A DNA stretch of 64,000 nt from positions 62,001 through 126,000 of the forward strand of contig CANTUQ010000298.1 in assembly GCA_947683425.1 (NCBI GenBank), read 5' to 3'. The notes below the pieces were generated by a model, which worked only from the letters and a program-made list of their open reading frames with translations, ran no database searches and had not been told where the DNA came from. A program made the translations under genes and the position numbers. Origin of the DNA: Excoecaria cochinchinensis (Eukaryota; Streptophyta; Magnoliopsida; Malpighiales; Euphorbiaceae). Positions 35,987-49,484 of this stretch are shown here, in pieces; the stretch's first letter is position 1; the number at the start of each line of letters is the position of its first letter.

Positions 35987-37985
35987 TAGTATAATGCCTT
36001 CAGAAGCCCGTAAAAATTCGTCAGGTCACGACGAAGTCAATCCTCGACGCATTGTGACCGGCAGGCTCCCAGTAGCTATTCCGATCAGGTTTTCCTGAAT
36101 TATTCGACCCGGATCCAAAATTTCACCACTTTTGGCGATTTCTCGAATTCGGCGATTTCCCCTAGTATAATGCCTTCAAAAGCCCGTAAAAATTCGTCAG
36201 GTCCCGACGAAGCCAATCCTTGACGCATTGTCACCGGCAGGCTCCCAGTATCTATTTCGATCAGGTTTTCCTGAATTATTCGACCCGGATCCAAAATTTC
36301 ACCACTTTTGGCGATTTCTCGATTTCGGCGACTTCCCCTAGTATAATGCCTTCAGAAGCCCGTAAAAATTCGTCAGGTCACGACGAAGCCAATCCTCGAC
36401 GCATTGTGACCGGCAGGCTCCCAGTAGCTATTCCGATCAGGTTTTCCTGAATTATTCGACCCGGATCCAAAATTTCACCAGTTTTGGCGATTTCTCGATT
36501 TCGGCGATTTCCCCTAGTATAATGCCTTCAGAAGCCCGTAAAAATTCGTCAGGTCACGACGAAGCCAATCCTCGACACATTGTGACCGGCAGGCTCCCAG
36601 TAGCTATTCCGATCAGGTTTTCCTGAATTATTCGACCCGGATCCAAAATTTCACCACTTTTGGCGATTTCTCGATTTCGGCGATTTCCCCTAGTATAATG
36701 CCTTCAGAAGCCCGTAAAAATTCGTCAGGTCACGACGAAGCCAATCCTCGACGCATTGTGACCGGCAGGCTCCCAGTAGCTATTCCGATCAGGTTTTCCT
36801 GAATTATTCGACCCGGATCCAAAATTTCACCACTTTTGGCGATTTCTCGATTTCGGCGATTTCCCCTAGTATAATGCCTTCAGAAGCCCGTAAAAATTCG
36901 CCAGGTCACGACGAAGCCAATCCTCGACGCATTGTGACCGGCAGGCTCCCAGTAGTTATTCCGATCAGGTTTTCCTGAATTATTCGACCCGGATCCAAAA
37001 TTTCACCACTTTTGGCGATTTCTCGATTTCGGCGATTTCCCCTAGTATAATGCCTTCAGAAGCCCGTAAAAATTCGTCAGGTCACGACGAAGCCAATCCT
37101 CGACGCATTGTGACCGGCAGGCTCCCAGTAGCTATTCCGATCAGGTTTTCCTGAATTATTCGACCCGGATCCAAAATTTCACCAGTTTTGGCGATTTCTT
37201 GATTTCGGCGATTTCCCCTAGTATAATGCCTTCAGAAGCTCGTAAAAATTCGTCAGGTCACGACGAAGCCAATCCTCGACGCATTGTGACCGGTAGGCTC
37301 CCAGTAGCTATTCCGATCAGGTTTTCCTGAATTATTCGACCCGGATCCAAAATTTCACCACTTTTGGCGATTTCTCGATTTCGGCGATTTCCCCTAGTAT
37401 AATGCCTTCAGAAGCCCGTAAAAATTCGTCAGGTCCCGACGAAGCCAATCCTCGACGCATTGTGACCGGCAGGCTCCCAGTATCTATTCCGATCAGGTTT
37501 TCCTGAATTATTCGACCCGAATCCAAAATTTCACCACTTTTGGCGATTTCTCGATTTCGGCGACTTCCCCTAGTATAATGCCTTCAGAAGCCCGTAAAAA
37601 TTCGTCAGGTCACGACGAAGCCAATCCTCGACGCATTGTGACCGGCAGGCTCCCAGTAGCTATTCCGATGAGGTTTTCCTGAATTATTCGACCCGGATCC
37701 AAAATTTCACCACTTTTGGCGATTTCTCAATTTCGGCGACTTCCCCTAGTATAATGCCTTCAGAAGCCCGTAAAAATTCGTCAGGTCACGACGAAGACAA
37801 TCCTCGACGCATTGTGACCGGCAGGCTCCCAGTAGCTATTCCGATCAGGTTTTCCTGAATTATTCGACCCGGATCAAAAATTTCACCACTTTTGGCGATT
37901 TCTCGATTTCGGCGACTTCCCCTAGTATAATGCCTTCAGAAGCCCGTAAAAATTCGTCAGATCACGACGAAGCCAATCCTCGACG

Positions 37986-38450
37986 CATTTTGACCGGCAG
38001 GCTCCCAGTAGCTATTCCGATCAGGTTTTCCTGAATTATTCGACCCGGATCCAAAATTTCACCAGTTTTGGCGATTTGTCGATTTCGGCGATTTCCCCTA
38101 GTATAATGCCTTCAGAAGCCCGTAAAAATTCGTCAGGTCACCACGAAGCCAATCCTCGATGCATTGTGACCGGCAGGCTCCCAGTAGCTATTCCGATCAG
38201 GTTTTCCTGAATTATTCGACCCGGATCCAAAATTTCACCACTTTTGGCGATTTCTCGATTTCGGCGATTTCCCCTAGTATAATGCCTTCAGAAGCCCGTA
38301 AAAATTTGTCAGGTCCCGACGAAGCCAATCCTCGACGCATTGTGACCGGCAGGCTCCCAGTATCTATTCCGATCAGGTTTTCCTGAATTATTCGACCCGG
38401 ATCAAAAATTTCACCACTTTTGGCGATTTCTCGATTTCGGCGACTTCCCC
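37986..38450. repeat. Signature block, copy 3 of 5
   Basis: It lies 2464 bp (14 monomers) after copy 2. It keeps the TCACC form and has a private GATTTGTCGATT change near 38078. Confidence 0.92.
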
Positions 38451-39700
38451 TAGTATAATGCCTTCAGAAGCCCGTAAAAATTCGTCAGGTCACGACGAAG
38501 CCAATCCTCGACGCATTGTGACCGGCAGGCTCCCAGTAGCTATTCCGATCAGGTTTTCCTGAATTATTCGACCCGGATCCAAAATTTCACCACTTTTGGC
38601 GATTTCTCGATTTCGGCGATTTCCCCTAGTATAATGCCTTCAGAAGCCCGTAAAAATTCGTCAGGTCACGACGAAGCCAATCCTCGACGTATTGTGACCG
38701 GCAGGCTCCCAGTAGCTATTCCGATCAGGTTTTCCTGAATTATTCGACCCGGATCCAAAATTTCACCACTTTTGGCGATTTTTCGATTTCGGCGATTTCC
38801 CCTAGTATAATGCCTTCAGAAGCCCGTAAAAATTCGTCAGGTCACGACGAAGCCAATCCTCGACGCATTGTGACCGGCAGGCTCCCAGTAGCTATTCCGA
38901 TCAGGTTTTCCTGAATTATTCGACCCGGATCCAAAATTTCACCACTTTTGGCGATTTCTCGATTTCGGCGATTTCCCCTAGTATAATGCCTTCAGAAGCC
39001 CGTAAAAATTCGTCAGGTCACGACGAAGCCAATCCTCGACGCATTGTGACCGGCAGGCTCCCAGTATCTATTCCGATCAGGTTTTCCTGAATTATTCGAC
39101 CCGGATCCAAAATTTCACCACTTTTGGCGATTTCTCGATTTCGGCGATTTCCCCTAGTATAATGCCTTCAGAAGCCCGTAAAAATTCGTCAGGTCACGAC
39201 AAAGCCAATCCTCGACGCATTGTGACCGGCAGGCTCCCATTATCTATTCCGATCAGGTTTTCCTGAATTATTCGACCCGGATCCAAAATTTCACTACTTT
39301 TGGCGATTTCTCGATTTCGGCGATTTCCCCAAGTATAATGCCTTCAGAAGCCCGTAAAAATTCGTCAGGTCACGACGAAGCCAATTCTCGACGCATTGTG
39401 ACCGGCAGGCTCCCAGTAGCTATTCCGATCAGGTTTTCCTGAATTATTCGACCCGGATCCAAAATTTCACCAGTTTTGGCGATTTCTCGATTTCGGCGAT
39501 TTCCCCTAGTATAATGCCTTCAGAAGCCCGTAAAAATTCGTCAGGTCACGAGGAAGCCAATCCTCGGCGCATTGTGACCGGCAGGCTCCCAGTAGCTATT
39601 CCGATCAGGTTTTCCTGAATTATTCGACCCGGATCCAAAATTTCACCAGTTTTGGCGATTTCTCGATTTCGGCGATTTCCCCTAGTATAATGCCTTCAAT

Positions 39701-41406
39701 AGCCCGTAAAAATTCGTCAGGTCACGACGAAGCCAATCCTCGACGCATTGTGACCGGCAGGCTCCCAGTAACTATTCCGATCAGGTTTTCCTGAATTATT
39801 CGACCCGGATCCAAAATTTCACCAGTTTTGGCGATTTCTCGATTTCGGCGACTTCCCCTAGTATAATGCCTTCAGAAGCCCGTAAAAATTCGTCAGGTCA
39901 CGACGAAGCCAATCCTCGACGCATTGTGACCGGCAGGCTCCCAGTAGCTATTCCGATCAGGTTTTCCTGAATTATTCGACCCGGATCCAAAATTTCACCA
40001 CTTTTGGCGATTTCTCGATTTCGGCGATTTCGCCTAGTATAATGCCTTCAGAAGCCCGTAAAAATTCGTCAGGTCACGACGAAGCCAATCCTCGACGCAT
40101 TGTGACCGGCAGGCTCCCAGTAGCTATTCCGATCAGGTTTTCCTGAATTATTCGACCCGGATCCAAAATTTCACCATTTTTGGCGATTTCTCGATTTCGG
40201 CGATTTCCCCTAGTATAATGCCTTCAGAAGCCCGTAAAAATTCGTCAGGTCACGACGAAGCCAATCCTCGACGCATTGTGACCGGCAGGCTCCCAGTAGC
40301 TATTCCGATCAGGTTTTCCTGAATTATTCGACCCGGATCCAAAATTTCACCAGTTTTGGCGATTTCTCGATTTCGGCGATTTCCCCAAGGATAATGCCTT
40401 CAGAAGCCCGTAAATATTCGTCAGGTCACGACGAAGCCAATCCTCGACGCATTGTGACCGGCAGGCTCCCAGTAGCTATTCCGATCAGGTTTTCCTGAAT
40501 TATTCGACCCGGATCCAAAATTTCACCACTTTTGGCGATTTCTCGATTTCGGCGATTTCCCCTAGTATAATGCCTTCAGAAGCCCGTAAAAATTCGTCAG
40601 GTCACGACGAAGCCAATCCTCGACGCATTGTGACCGGCAGGCTCCCAGTAACTATTCCGATCAGGTTTTCCTGAATTATTCGACCCGGATCCAAAATTTC
40701 ACCAGTTTTGGCGATTTCTCGATTTCGGCGACTTCCCCTAGTATAATGCCTTCAGAAGCCCGTAAAAATTCGTCAGGTCACGACGAAGCCAATCCTCGAC
40801 GCATTGTGACCGGCAGGCTCCCAGTAGCTATTCCGATCAGGTTTTCCTGAATTATTCGACCCGGATCCAAAATTTCACCACTTTTGGCGATTTCTCGATT
40901 TCGGCGATTTCGCCTAGTATAATGCCTTCAGAAGCCCGTAAAAATTCGTCAGGTCACGACGAAGCCAATCCTCGACGCATTGTGACCGGCAGGCTCCCAG
41001 TAGCTATTCCGATCAGGTTTTCCTGAATTATTCGACCCGGATCCAAAATTTCACCATTTTTGGCGATTTCTCGATTTCGGCGATTTCCCCTAGTATAATG
41101 CCTTCAGAAGCCCGTAAAAATTCGTCAGGTCACGACGAAGCCAATCCTCGACGCATTGTGACCGGCAGGCTCCCAGTAGCTATTCCGATCAGGTTTTCCT
41201 GAATTATTCGACCCGGATCCAAAATTTCACCAGTTTTGGCGATTTCTCGATTTCGGCGATTTCCCCAAGGATAATGCCTTCAGAAGCCCGTAAATATTCG
41301 TCAGGTCACGACGAAGCCAATCCTCGACGCATTGTGACCGGCAGGCTCCCAGTAGCTATTCCGATCAGGTTTTCCTGAATTATTCGACCCGGATCCAAAA
41401 TTTCAC
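39701..41406. repeat. Tandem duplication of five monomers (880-bp period)
   Basis: AGTAACTATT (39771/40651), GATTTCGCC (40031/40911), CACCATTTTTGG and CCCCAAGGATAAT (about 40384/41264) all repeat at exactly 880 bp. The match ends on the left at the private TTCAATAGCC near 39699 and on the right at CACCGCTTTT near 41407. Confidence 0.92.
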
Positions 41407-41681
41407 CGCTTTTGGCGATTTCTCGATTTCGGCGATTTCCCCTAGTATAATGCCTTCAGAAGCCCGTAAAAATTCGTCAGGTCACGACGAAGCCAATCCT
41501 CGACGCATTGTGACCGGCAGGCTCCCAGTATCTATTCCGATCAGGTTTTCCTGAATTATTCGACCCGGATCCAAAATTTCACCACTTTTGGCGATTTCTC
41601 GATTTCGGCGATTTCCCCTAGTATAATGCCTTCAGAAGCCCGTAAAAATTCGTCAGGTCACGATGAAGCCAATCCTCGACG

Positions 41682-42146
41682 CATTTTGACCGGCAGGCTC
41701 CCAGTAGCTATTCCGATCAGGTTTTCCTGAATTATTCGACCCGGATCCAAAATTTCACCAGTTTTGGCGATTTCTCGATTTCGGCGATTTCCCCTAGTAT
41801 AATGCCTTCAGAAGCCCGTAAAAATTCGTCAGGTAACCACGAAGCCAATCCTCGATGCATTGTGACCGGCAGGCTCCCAGTAGCTATTCCGATCAGGTTT
41901 TCCTGAATTATTCGACCCGGATCCAAAATTTCACAACTTTTGGCGATTTCTCGATTTCGGCGATTTCCCCTAGTATAATGCCTTCAGAAGCCCGTAAAAA
42001 TTTGTCAGGTCCCGACGAAGCCAATCCTCGACGCATTGTGACCGGCAGGCTCCCAGTATCTATTCCGATCAGGTTTTCCTGAATTATTCGACCCGGATCA
42101 AAAATTTCACCACTTTTGGCGATTTCTCGATTTCGGCGACTTCCCC
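41682..42146. repeat. Signature block, copy 4 of 5
   Basis: It lies 6160 bp (35 monomers) after copy 2 and shares its AACC variant. A new change, CACAACTTTT near 41932, separates copies 4 and 5 from copy 2. Confidence 0.93.
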
Positions 42147-42622
42147 TAGTATAATGCCTTCAGAAGCCCGTAAAAATTCGTCAGGTCACGACGAAGTCAA
42201 TCCTCGACGCATTGTGACCGGCAGGCTCCCAGTAGCTATTCCGATCAGGTTTTCCTGAATTATTCGACCCGGATCCGAAATTTCACCACTTTTGGCGATT
42301 TCTCGAATTCGGCGATTTCCCCTAGTATAATGCCTTCAAAAGCCCGTAAAAATTCGTCAGGTCCCGACGAAGCCAATCCTTGACGCATTGTCACCGGCAG
42401 GCTCCCAGTATCTATTTCGATCAGGTTTTCCTGAATTATTCGACCCGGATCCAAAATTTCACCACTTTTGGCGATTTCTCGATTTCGGCGACTTCCCCTA
42501 GTATAATGCCTTCAGAAGCCCGTAAAAATTCGTCAGGTCACGACGAAGCCAATCCTCGACGCATTGTGACCGGCAGGCTCCCAGTAGCTATTCCGATCAG
42601 GTTTTCCTGAATTATTCGACCC

Positions 42623-42797
42623 GGATCCAAAATTTCACCAGTTTTGGCGATTTCTCGATTTCGGCGATTTCCCTAGTATAATGCCTTCAGAAGCCCGTAA
42701 AAATTCGTCAGGTCACGACGAAGCCAATCCTCGACACATTGTGACCGGCAGGCTCCCAGTAGCTATTCCGATCAGGTTTTCCTGAATTATTCGACCC
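42623..42797. repeat. 175-bp monomer (one-base loss in CCCCTAG)
   Basis: One C is missing where others read TTCCCCTAG. The matching monomer near 36.5 kb keeps the base, so the loss arose after the 6160-bp duplication and before the 2287-bp one. Confidence 0.94.
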
Positions 42798-43968
42798 GGA
42801 TCCAAAATTTCACCACTTTTGGCGATTTCTCGATTTCGGCGATTTCCCCTAGTATAATGCCTTCAGAAGCCCGTAAAAATTCGTCAGGTCACGACGAAGC
42901 CAATCCTCGACGCATTGTGACCGGCAGGCTCCCAGTAGCTATTCCGATCAGGTTTTCCTGAATTATTCGACCCGGATCCAAAATTTCACCACTTTTGGCG
43001 ATTTCTCGATTTCGGCGATTTCCCCTAGTATAATGCCTTCAGAAGCCCGTAAAAATTCGCCAGGTCACGACGAAGCCAATCCTCGACGCATTGTGACCGG
43101 CAGGCTCCCAGTAGCTATTCCGATCAGGTTTTCCTGAATTATTCGACCCGGATCCAAAATTTCACCACTTTTGGCGATTTCTCGATTTCGGCGATTTCCC
43201 CTAGTATAATGCCTTCAGAAGCCCGTAAAAATTCGTCAGGTCACGACGAAGCCAATCCTCGACGCATTGTGACCGGCAGGCTCCCAGTAGCTATTCCGAT
43301 CAGGTTTTCCTGAATTATTCGACCCGGATCCAAAATTTCACCATTTTTGGCGATTTCTCGATTTCGGCGATTTCCCCTAGTATAATGCCTTCAGAAGCCC
43401 GTAAAAATTCGTCAGGTCACGACGAAGCCAATCCTCGACGCATTGTGACCGGCAGGCTCCCAGTAGCTATTCCGATCAGGTTTTCCTGAATTATTCGACC
43501 CGGATCCAAAATTTCACCAGTTTTGGCGATTTCTCGATTTCGGCGATTTCCCCAAGGATAATGCCTTCAGAAGCCCGTAAATATTCGTCAGGTCACGACG
43601 AAGCCAATCCTCGACGCATTGTGACCGGCAGGCTCCCAGTAGCTATTCCGATCAGGTTTTCCTGAATTATTCGACCCGGATCCAAAATTTCACCGCTTTT
43701 GGCGATTTCTCGATTTCGGCGATTTCCCCTAGTATAATGCCTTCAGAAGCCCGTAAAAATTCGTCAGGTCACGACGAAGCCAATCCTCGACGCATTGTGA
43801 CCGGCAGGCTCCCAGTATCTATTCCGATCAGGTTTTCCTGAATTATTCGACCCGGATCCAAAATTTCACCACTTTTGGCGATTTCTCGATTTCGGCGATT
43901 TCCCCTAGTATAATGCCTTCAGAAGCCCGTAAAAATTCGTCAGGTCACGATGAAGCCAATCCTCGACG

Positions 43969-44433
43969 CATTTTGACCGGCAGGCTCCCAGTAGCTATTC
44001 CGATCAGGTTTTCCTGAATTATTCGACCCGGATCCAAAATTTCACCAGTTTTGGCGATTTCTCGATTTCGGCGATTTCCCCTAGTATAATGCCTTCAGAA
44101 GCCCGTAAAAATTCGTCAGGTAACCACGAAGCCAATCCTCGATGCATTGTGACCGGCAGGCTCCCAGTAGCTATTCCGATCAGGTTTTCCTGAATTATTC
44201 GACCCGGATCCAAAATTTCACAACTTTTGGCGATTTCTCGATTTCGGCGATTTCCCCTAGTATAATGCCTTCAGAAGCCCGTAAAAATTTGTCAGGTCCC
44301 GACGAAGCCAATCCTCGACGCATTGTGACCGGCAGGCTCCCAGTATCTATTCCGATCAGGTTTTCCTGAATTATTCGACCCGGATCAAAAATTTCACCAC
44401 TTTTGGCGATTTCTCGATTTCGGCGACTTCCCC
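43969..44433. repeat. Signature block, copy 5 of 5
   Basis: It lies 2287 bp after copy 4 and shares both the AACC and CACAACTTTT changes. It is the second product of the 2287-bp duplication. Confidence 0.93.
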
Positions 44434-45400
44434 TAGTATAATGCCTTCAGAAGCCCGTAAAAATTCGTCAGGTCACGACGAAGTCAATCCTCGACGCATT
44501 GTGACCGGCAGGCTCCCAGTAGCTATTCCGATCAGGTTTTCCTGAATTATTCGACCCGGATCCGAAATTTCACCACTTTTGGCGATTTCTCGAATTCGGC
44601 GATTTCCCCTAGTATAATGCCTTCAAAAGCCCGTAAAAATTCGTCAGGTCCCGACGAAGCCAATCCTTGACGCATTGTCACCGGCAGGCTCCCAGTATCT
44701 ATTTCGATCAGGTTTTCCTGAATTATTCGACCCGGATCCAAAATTTCACCACTTTTGGCGATTTCTCGATTTCGGCGACTTCCCCTAGTATAATGCCTTC
44801 AGAAGCCCGTAAAAATTCGTCAGGTCACGACGAAGCCAATCCTCGACGCATTGTGACCGGCAGGCTCCCAGTAGCTATTCCGATCAGGTTTTCCTGAATT
44901 ATTCGACCCGGATCCAAAATTTCACCAGTTTTGGCGATTTCTCGATTTCGGCGATTTCCCTAGTATAATGCCTTCAGAAGCCCGTAAAAATTCGTCAGGT
45001 CACGACGAAGCCAATCCTCGACACATTGTGACCGGCAGGCTCCCAGTAGCTATTCCGATCAGGTTTTCCTGAATTATTCGACCCGGATCCAAAATTTCAC
45101 CACTTTTGGCGATTTCTCGATTTCGGCGATTTCCCCTAGTATAATGCCTTCAGAAGCCCGTAAAAATTCGTCAGGTCACGACGAAGCCAATCCTCGACGC
45201 ATTGTGACCGGCAGGCTCCCAGTAGCTATTCCGATCAGGTTTTCCTGAATTATTCGACCCGGATCCAAAATTTCACCACTTTTGGCGATTTCTCGATTTC
45301 GGCGATTTCCCCTAGTATAATGCCTTCAGAAGCCCGTAAAAATTCGCCAGGTCACGACGAAGCCAATCCTCGACGCATTGTGACCGGCAGGCTCCCAGTA

Positions 45401-46415
45401 GTTATTCCGATCAGGTTTTCCTGAATTATTCGACCCGGATCCAAAATTTCACCACTTTTGGCGATTTCTCGATTTCGGCGATTTCCCCTAGTATAATGCC
45501 TTCAGAAGCCCGTAAAAATTCGTCAGGTCACGACGAAGCCAATCCTCGACGCATTGTGACCGGCAGGCTCCCAGTAGCTATTCCAATCAGGTTTTCCTGA
45601 ATTATTCGACCCGGATCCAAAATTTCACCAGTTTTGGCGATTTCTTAATTTCGGCGATTTCCCCTAGTATAATGCCTTCAGAAGCTCGTAAAAATTCGTC
45701 AGGTCACGACGAAGCCAATCCTCGACGCATTGTGACCGGTAGGCTCCCAGTAGCTATTCCGATCAGGTTTTCCTGAATTATTCGACCCGGATCCAAAATT
45801 TCACCACTTTTGGCGATTTCTCGATTTCGGCGATTTCCCCTAGTATAATGCCTTCAGAAGCCCGTAAAAATTCGTCAGGTCCCGACGAAGCCAATCCTCG
45901 ACGCATTGTGACCGGCAGGCTCCCAGTATCTATTCCGATCAGGTTTTCCTGAATTATTCGACCCGAATCCAAAATTTCACCACTTTTGGCGATTTCTCGA
46001 TTTCGGCGACTTCCCCTAGTATAATGCCTTCAGAAGCCCGTAAAAATTCGTCAGGTCACGACGAAGCCAATCCTCGACGCATTGTGACCGGCAGGCTCCC
46101 AGTAGCTATTCCGATGAGGTTTTCCTGAATTATTCGACCCGGATCCAAAATTTCACCACTTTTGGCGATTTCTCAATTTCGGCGACTTCCCCTAGTATAA
46201 TGCCTTCAGAAGCCCGTAAAAATTCGTCAGGTCACGACGAAGACAATCCTCGACGCATTGTGACCGGCAGGCTCCCAGTAGCTATTCCGATCAGGTTTTC
46301 CTGAATTATTCGACCCGGATCAAAAATTTCACCACTTTTGGCGATTTCTCGATTTCGGCGACTTCCCCTAGTATAATGCCTTCAGAAGCCCGTAAAAATT
46401 CGTCAGATCACGACG
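45401..46415. repeat. Continuation of the 36.9-38.0 kb segment (8446-bp offset)
   Basis: AGTAGTTATT (36955/45401), CCGGTAGGCTC, GACCCGAATCC and CCGATGAGG (37667/46113) all match at an offset of 8446 bp, which is 48 monomers minus the two lost C bases. The match ends near 46.42 kb where CTCAACGTATT replaces CTCGACGCATT. Confidence 0.9.
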
Positions 46416-47020
46416 AAGCCAATCCTCAACGTATTGTGACCGGCAGGCTCCCAGTAGCTATTCCGAACAGGTTTTCCAGAATTATTCGACCCGGATCAAA
46501 AATTTCACCACTTTTGGCGATTTCTCGATTTCGGGGACTTCCCCTAGTATAATGTCTTCAGAAGCCCGTAAAAATTCGTCAGATCACGACGAAGCCAATC
46601 CTCGACGCATTGTGACCGGCAGGCTCCCAGTAGCTATTCCGATCAGGTTTTCCTGAATTATTCGACCCGGATCCAAAATTTCACCACTTTTGGCGATTTC
46701 TCGATTTCGGCGATTTCCCCTAGTATAATGCCTTCAGAAGCCCGTAAAAATTCGTCAGGTCACGACAAAGCCAATCCTCGACGCATTGTGACCGGCAGGC
46801 TCCCATTATCTATTCCGATCAGGTTTTCCTGAATTATTCGACCCGGATCCAAAATTTCACTACTTTTGGCGATTTCTCGATTTCGGCGATTTCCCCAAGT
46901 ATAATGCCTTCAGAAGCCCGTAAAAATTCGTCAGGTCACGACGAAGCCAATTCTCGACGCATTGTGACCGGCAGGCTCCCAGTAGCTATTCCGATCAGGT
47001 TTTCCTGAATTATTCGACCC

Positions 47021-49484
47021 GGATCCAAAATTTCACCAGTTTTGGCGATTTCTCGATTTCGGCGATTTCCCCTAGTATAATGCCTTCAGAAGCCCGTAAA
47101 AATTCGTCAGGTCACGAGGAAGCCAATCCTCGGCGCATTGTGACCGGCAGGCTCCCAGTAGCTATTCCGATCAGGTTTTCCTGAATTATTCGACCCGGAT
47201 CCAAAATTTCACCAGTTTTGGCGATTTCTCGATTTCGGCGATTTCCCCTAGTATAATGCCTTCAGAAGCCCGTAAAAATTCGTCAGGTCACGACGAAGCC
47301 AATCCTCGACGCATTGTGACCGGCAGGCTCCCAGTAACTATTCCGATCAGGTTTTCCTGAATTATTCGACCCGGATCCAAAATTTCACCAGTTTTGGCGA
47401 TTTCTCGATTTCGGCGACTTCCCCTAGTATAATGCCTTCAGAAGCCCGTAAAAATTCGTCAGGTCACGACGAAGCCAATCCTCGACGCATTGTGACCGGC
47501 AGGCTCCCAGTAGCTATTCCGATCAGGTTTTCCTGAATTATTCGACCCGGATCCAAAATTTCACCACTTTTGGCGATTTCTCGATTTCGGCGATTTCGCC
47601 TAGTATAATGCCTTCAGAAGCCCGTAAAAATTCGTCAGGTCACGACGAAGCCAATCCTCGACGCATTGTGACCGGCAGGCTCCCAGTAGCTATTCCGATC
47701 AGGTTTTCCTGAATTATTCGACCCGGATCCAAAATTTCACCATTTTTGGCGATTTCTCGATTTCGGCGATTTCCCCTAGTATAATGCCTTCAGAAGCCCG
47801 TAAAAATTCGTCAGGTCACGACGAAGCCAATCCTCGACGCATTGTGACCGGCAGGCTCCCAGTAGCTATTCCGATCAGGTTTTCCTGAATTATTCGACCC
47901 GGATCCAAAATTTCACCAGTTTTGGCGATTTCTCGATTTCGGCGATTTCCCCAAGGATAATGCCTTCAGAAGCCCGTAAATATTCGTCAGGTCACGACGA
48001 AGCCAATCCTCGACGCATTGTGACCGGCAGGCTCCCAGTAGCTATTCCGATCAGGTTTTCCTGAATTATTCGACCCGGATCCAAAATTTCACCACTTTTG
48101 GCGATTTCTCGATTTCGGCGATTTCCCCTAGTATAATGCCTTCAGAAGCCCGTAAAAATTCGTCAGGTCCCGACGAAGCCAGTCCTCGACGCATTGTGAC
48201 CGGCAGGCTCCCAGTATCTATTCCGATCAGGTTTTCCTGAATTATTCGACCCGGATCCAAAATTTCTCCACTTTTGGCGATTTCTCGATTTCGGCGACTT
48301 CCCCTAGTATAATGCCTTCAGAAGCCCGTAAAAATTCGTCAGGTCACGACGAAGCCAATCCTCGATGCATTGTGACCGGCAGGCTCCCAGTAGCTATTCC
48401 GATCAGGTTTTCCTGAATTATTCGACCCGGATCCAAAATTTCACCACTTTTGGCGATTTCTCGATTTCGGCGATTTCCCCTAGTATAATGCCTTCAGAAG
48501 CCCGTAAAAATTCGTCAGATCACGACGAAGCCAATCCTCGACGCATTGTGACCGGCAGGCTCCCAGTAGCTATTCCGATCAGGTTTTCCTGAATTATTCG
48601 ACCCGGATCCAAAATTTCACCACTTTTGGCGATTTCTCGATTTCGGCGATTTCCCCTAGTATAATGCCTTCAGAAGCCCGTAAAAATTCGTCAGATCACG
48701 ACGAAGCCAATCCTCGACGCATTGTGACCGGCAGGCTCCCAGTAGCTATTCCGATCAGGTTTTCCTGAATTATTCGACCCGGATCCAAAATTTCACCACT
48801 TTTGGCGATTTCTCGATTTCGGCGATTTCCCCTAGTATAATGCCTTCAGAAGCCCGTAAAAATTCGTCAGATCATGACGAAGCCAATCCTCGACGCATTA
48901 TGACCGGCAGGCTCCCAGTAGCTATTCCGATCAGGTTTTCCTGAATTATTCGACCCGGATCCAAAATTTCACCACTTTTGGCGATTTCTCGATTTCGGTG
49001 ATTTCCCCTAGTATAATGCCTTCAGAAGCCCGTAAAAATTCGTCAGATCACGACGAAGCCAATCCTCGACGCGTTGTGACCGGCAGGCTCCCAGTAGCTA
49101 TTCCGATCAGGTTTTCCTGAATTATTCGACCCGGATCCAAAATTTCACCACTTTTGGCGATTTCTCGATTTCGGCGATTTCCCCTAGTATAATGCCTTCA
49201 GAAGCCCGTAAAAATTCGCCAGATCACGACGAAGCCAATCCTCGACGCATTGTGACCGGCAGGCTCCCAGTAGCTATTCCGATCAGGTTTTCCTGAATTA
49301 TTCGACCCGGATCCAAAATTTCACCACTTTTGGCGATTTCTCGATTTCGGCGATTTCCCCTAGTATAATGCCTTCAGAAGCCCGTAAAAATTCGCCAGAT
49401 CACGACGAAGCCAATCCTCGACGCATTGTGACCGGCAGGCTCCCAGTAGCTATTCCGATCAGGTTTTCCTGAATTATTCGACCC
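47021..49484. repeat. 14-monomer block B, full copy 1 (2464 bp)
   Basis: Fourteen 176-bp monomers with ordered markers: CAGTTTTGG with GAGGAAGCC/CTCGGCGC (monomer 1), AGTAACT (at the end of monomer 2), CGACTTCCCC (3), TTTCGCC (4), CATTTTTGG (5), CCCCAAGG (6), GGTCCCGACGAAGCCAG (7), TCTCCACTTTT (8), CAGATCAC (9 and 10), CATGACG with CATTATGACC (11), CGGTGATTT with GCGTTGTG (12), and CGCCAGATC (13 and 14). Confidence 0.94.

Larger units (their letters stand above)
40912..45400. repeat. Tandem duplication with 2287-bp period (13 monomers minus 1 bp)
   Basis: Positions 40912-43113 match 43199-45400. Thirteen 176-bp monomers would be 2288 bp; the missing base is a lost C in the CCCCTAG run, found in monomers 42623-42797 and 44910-45084 (both 175 bp). 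Markers such as CCATTTTTGG (41054/43341), GGATCCGAAATT and CTCGAATTCGG repeat at the same offset. Confidence 0.94.
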
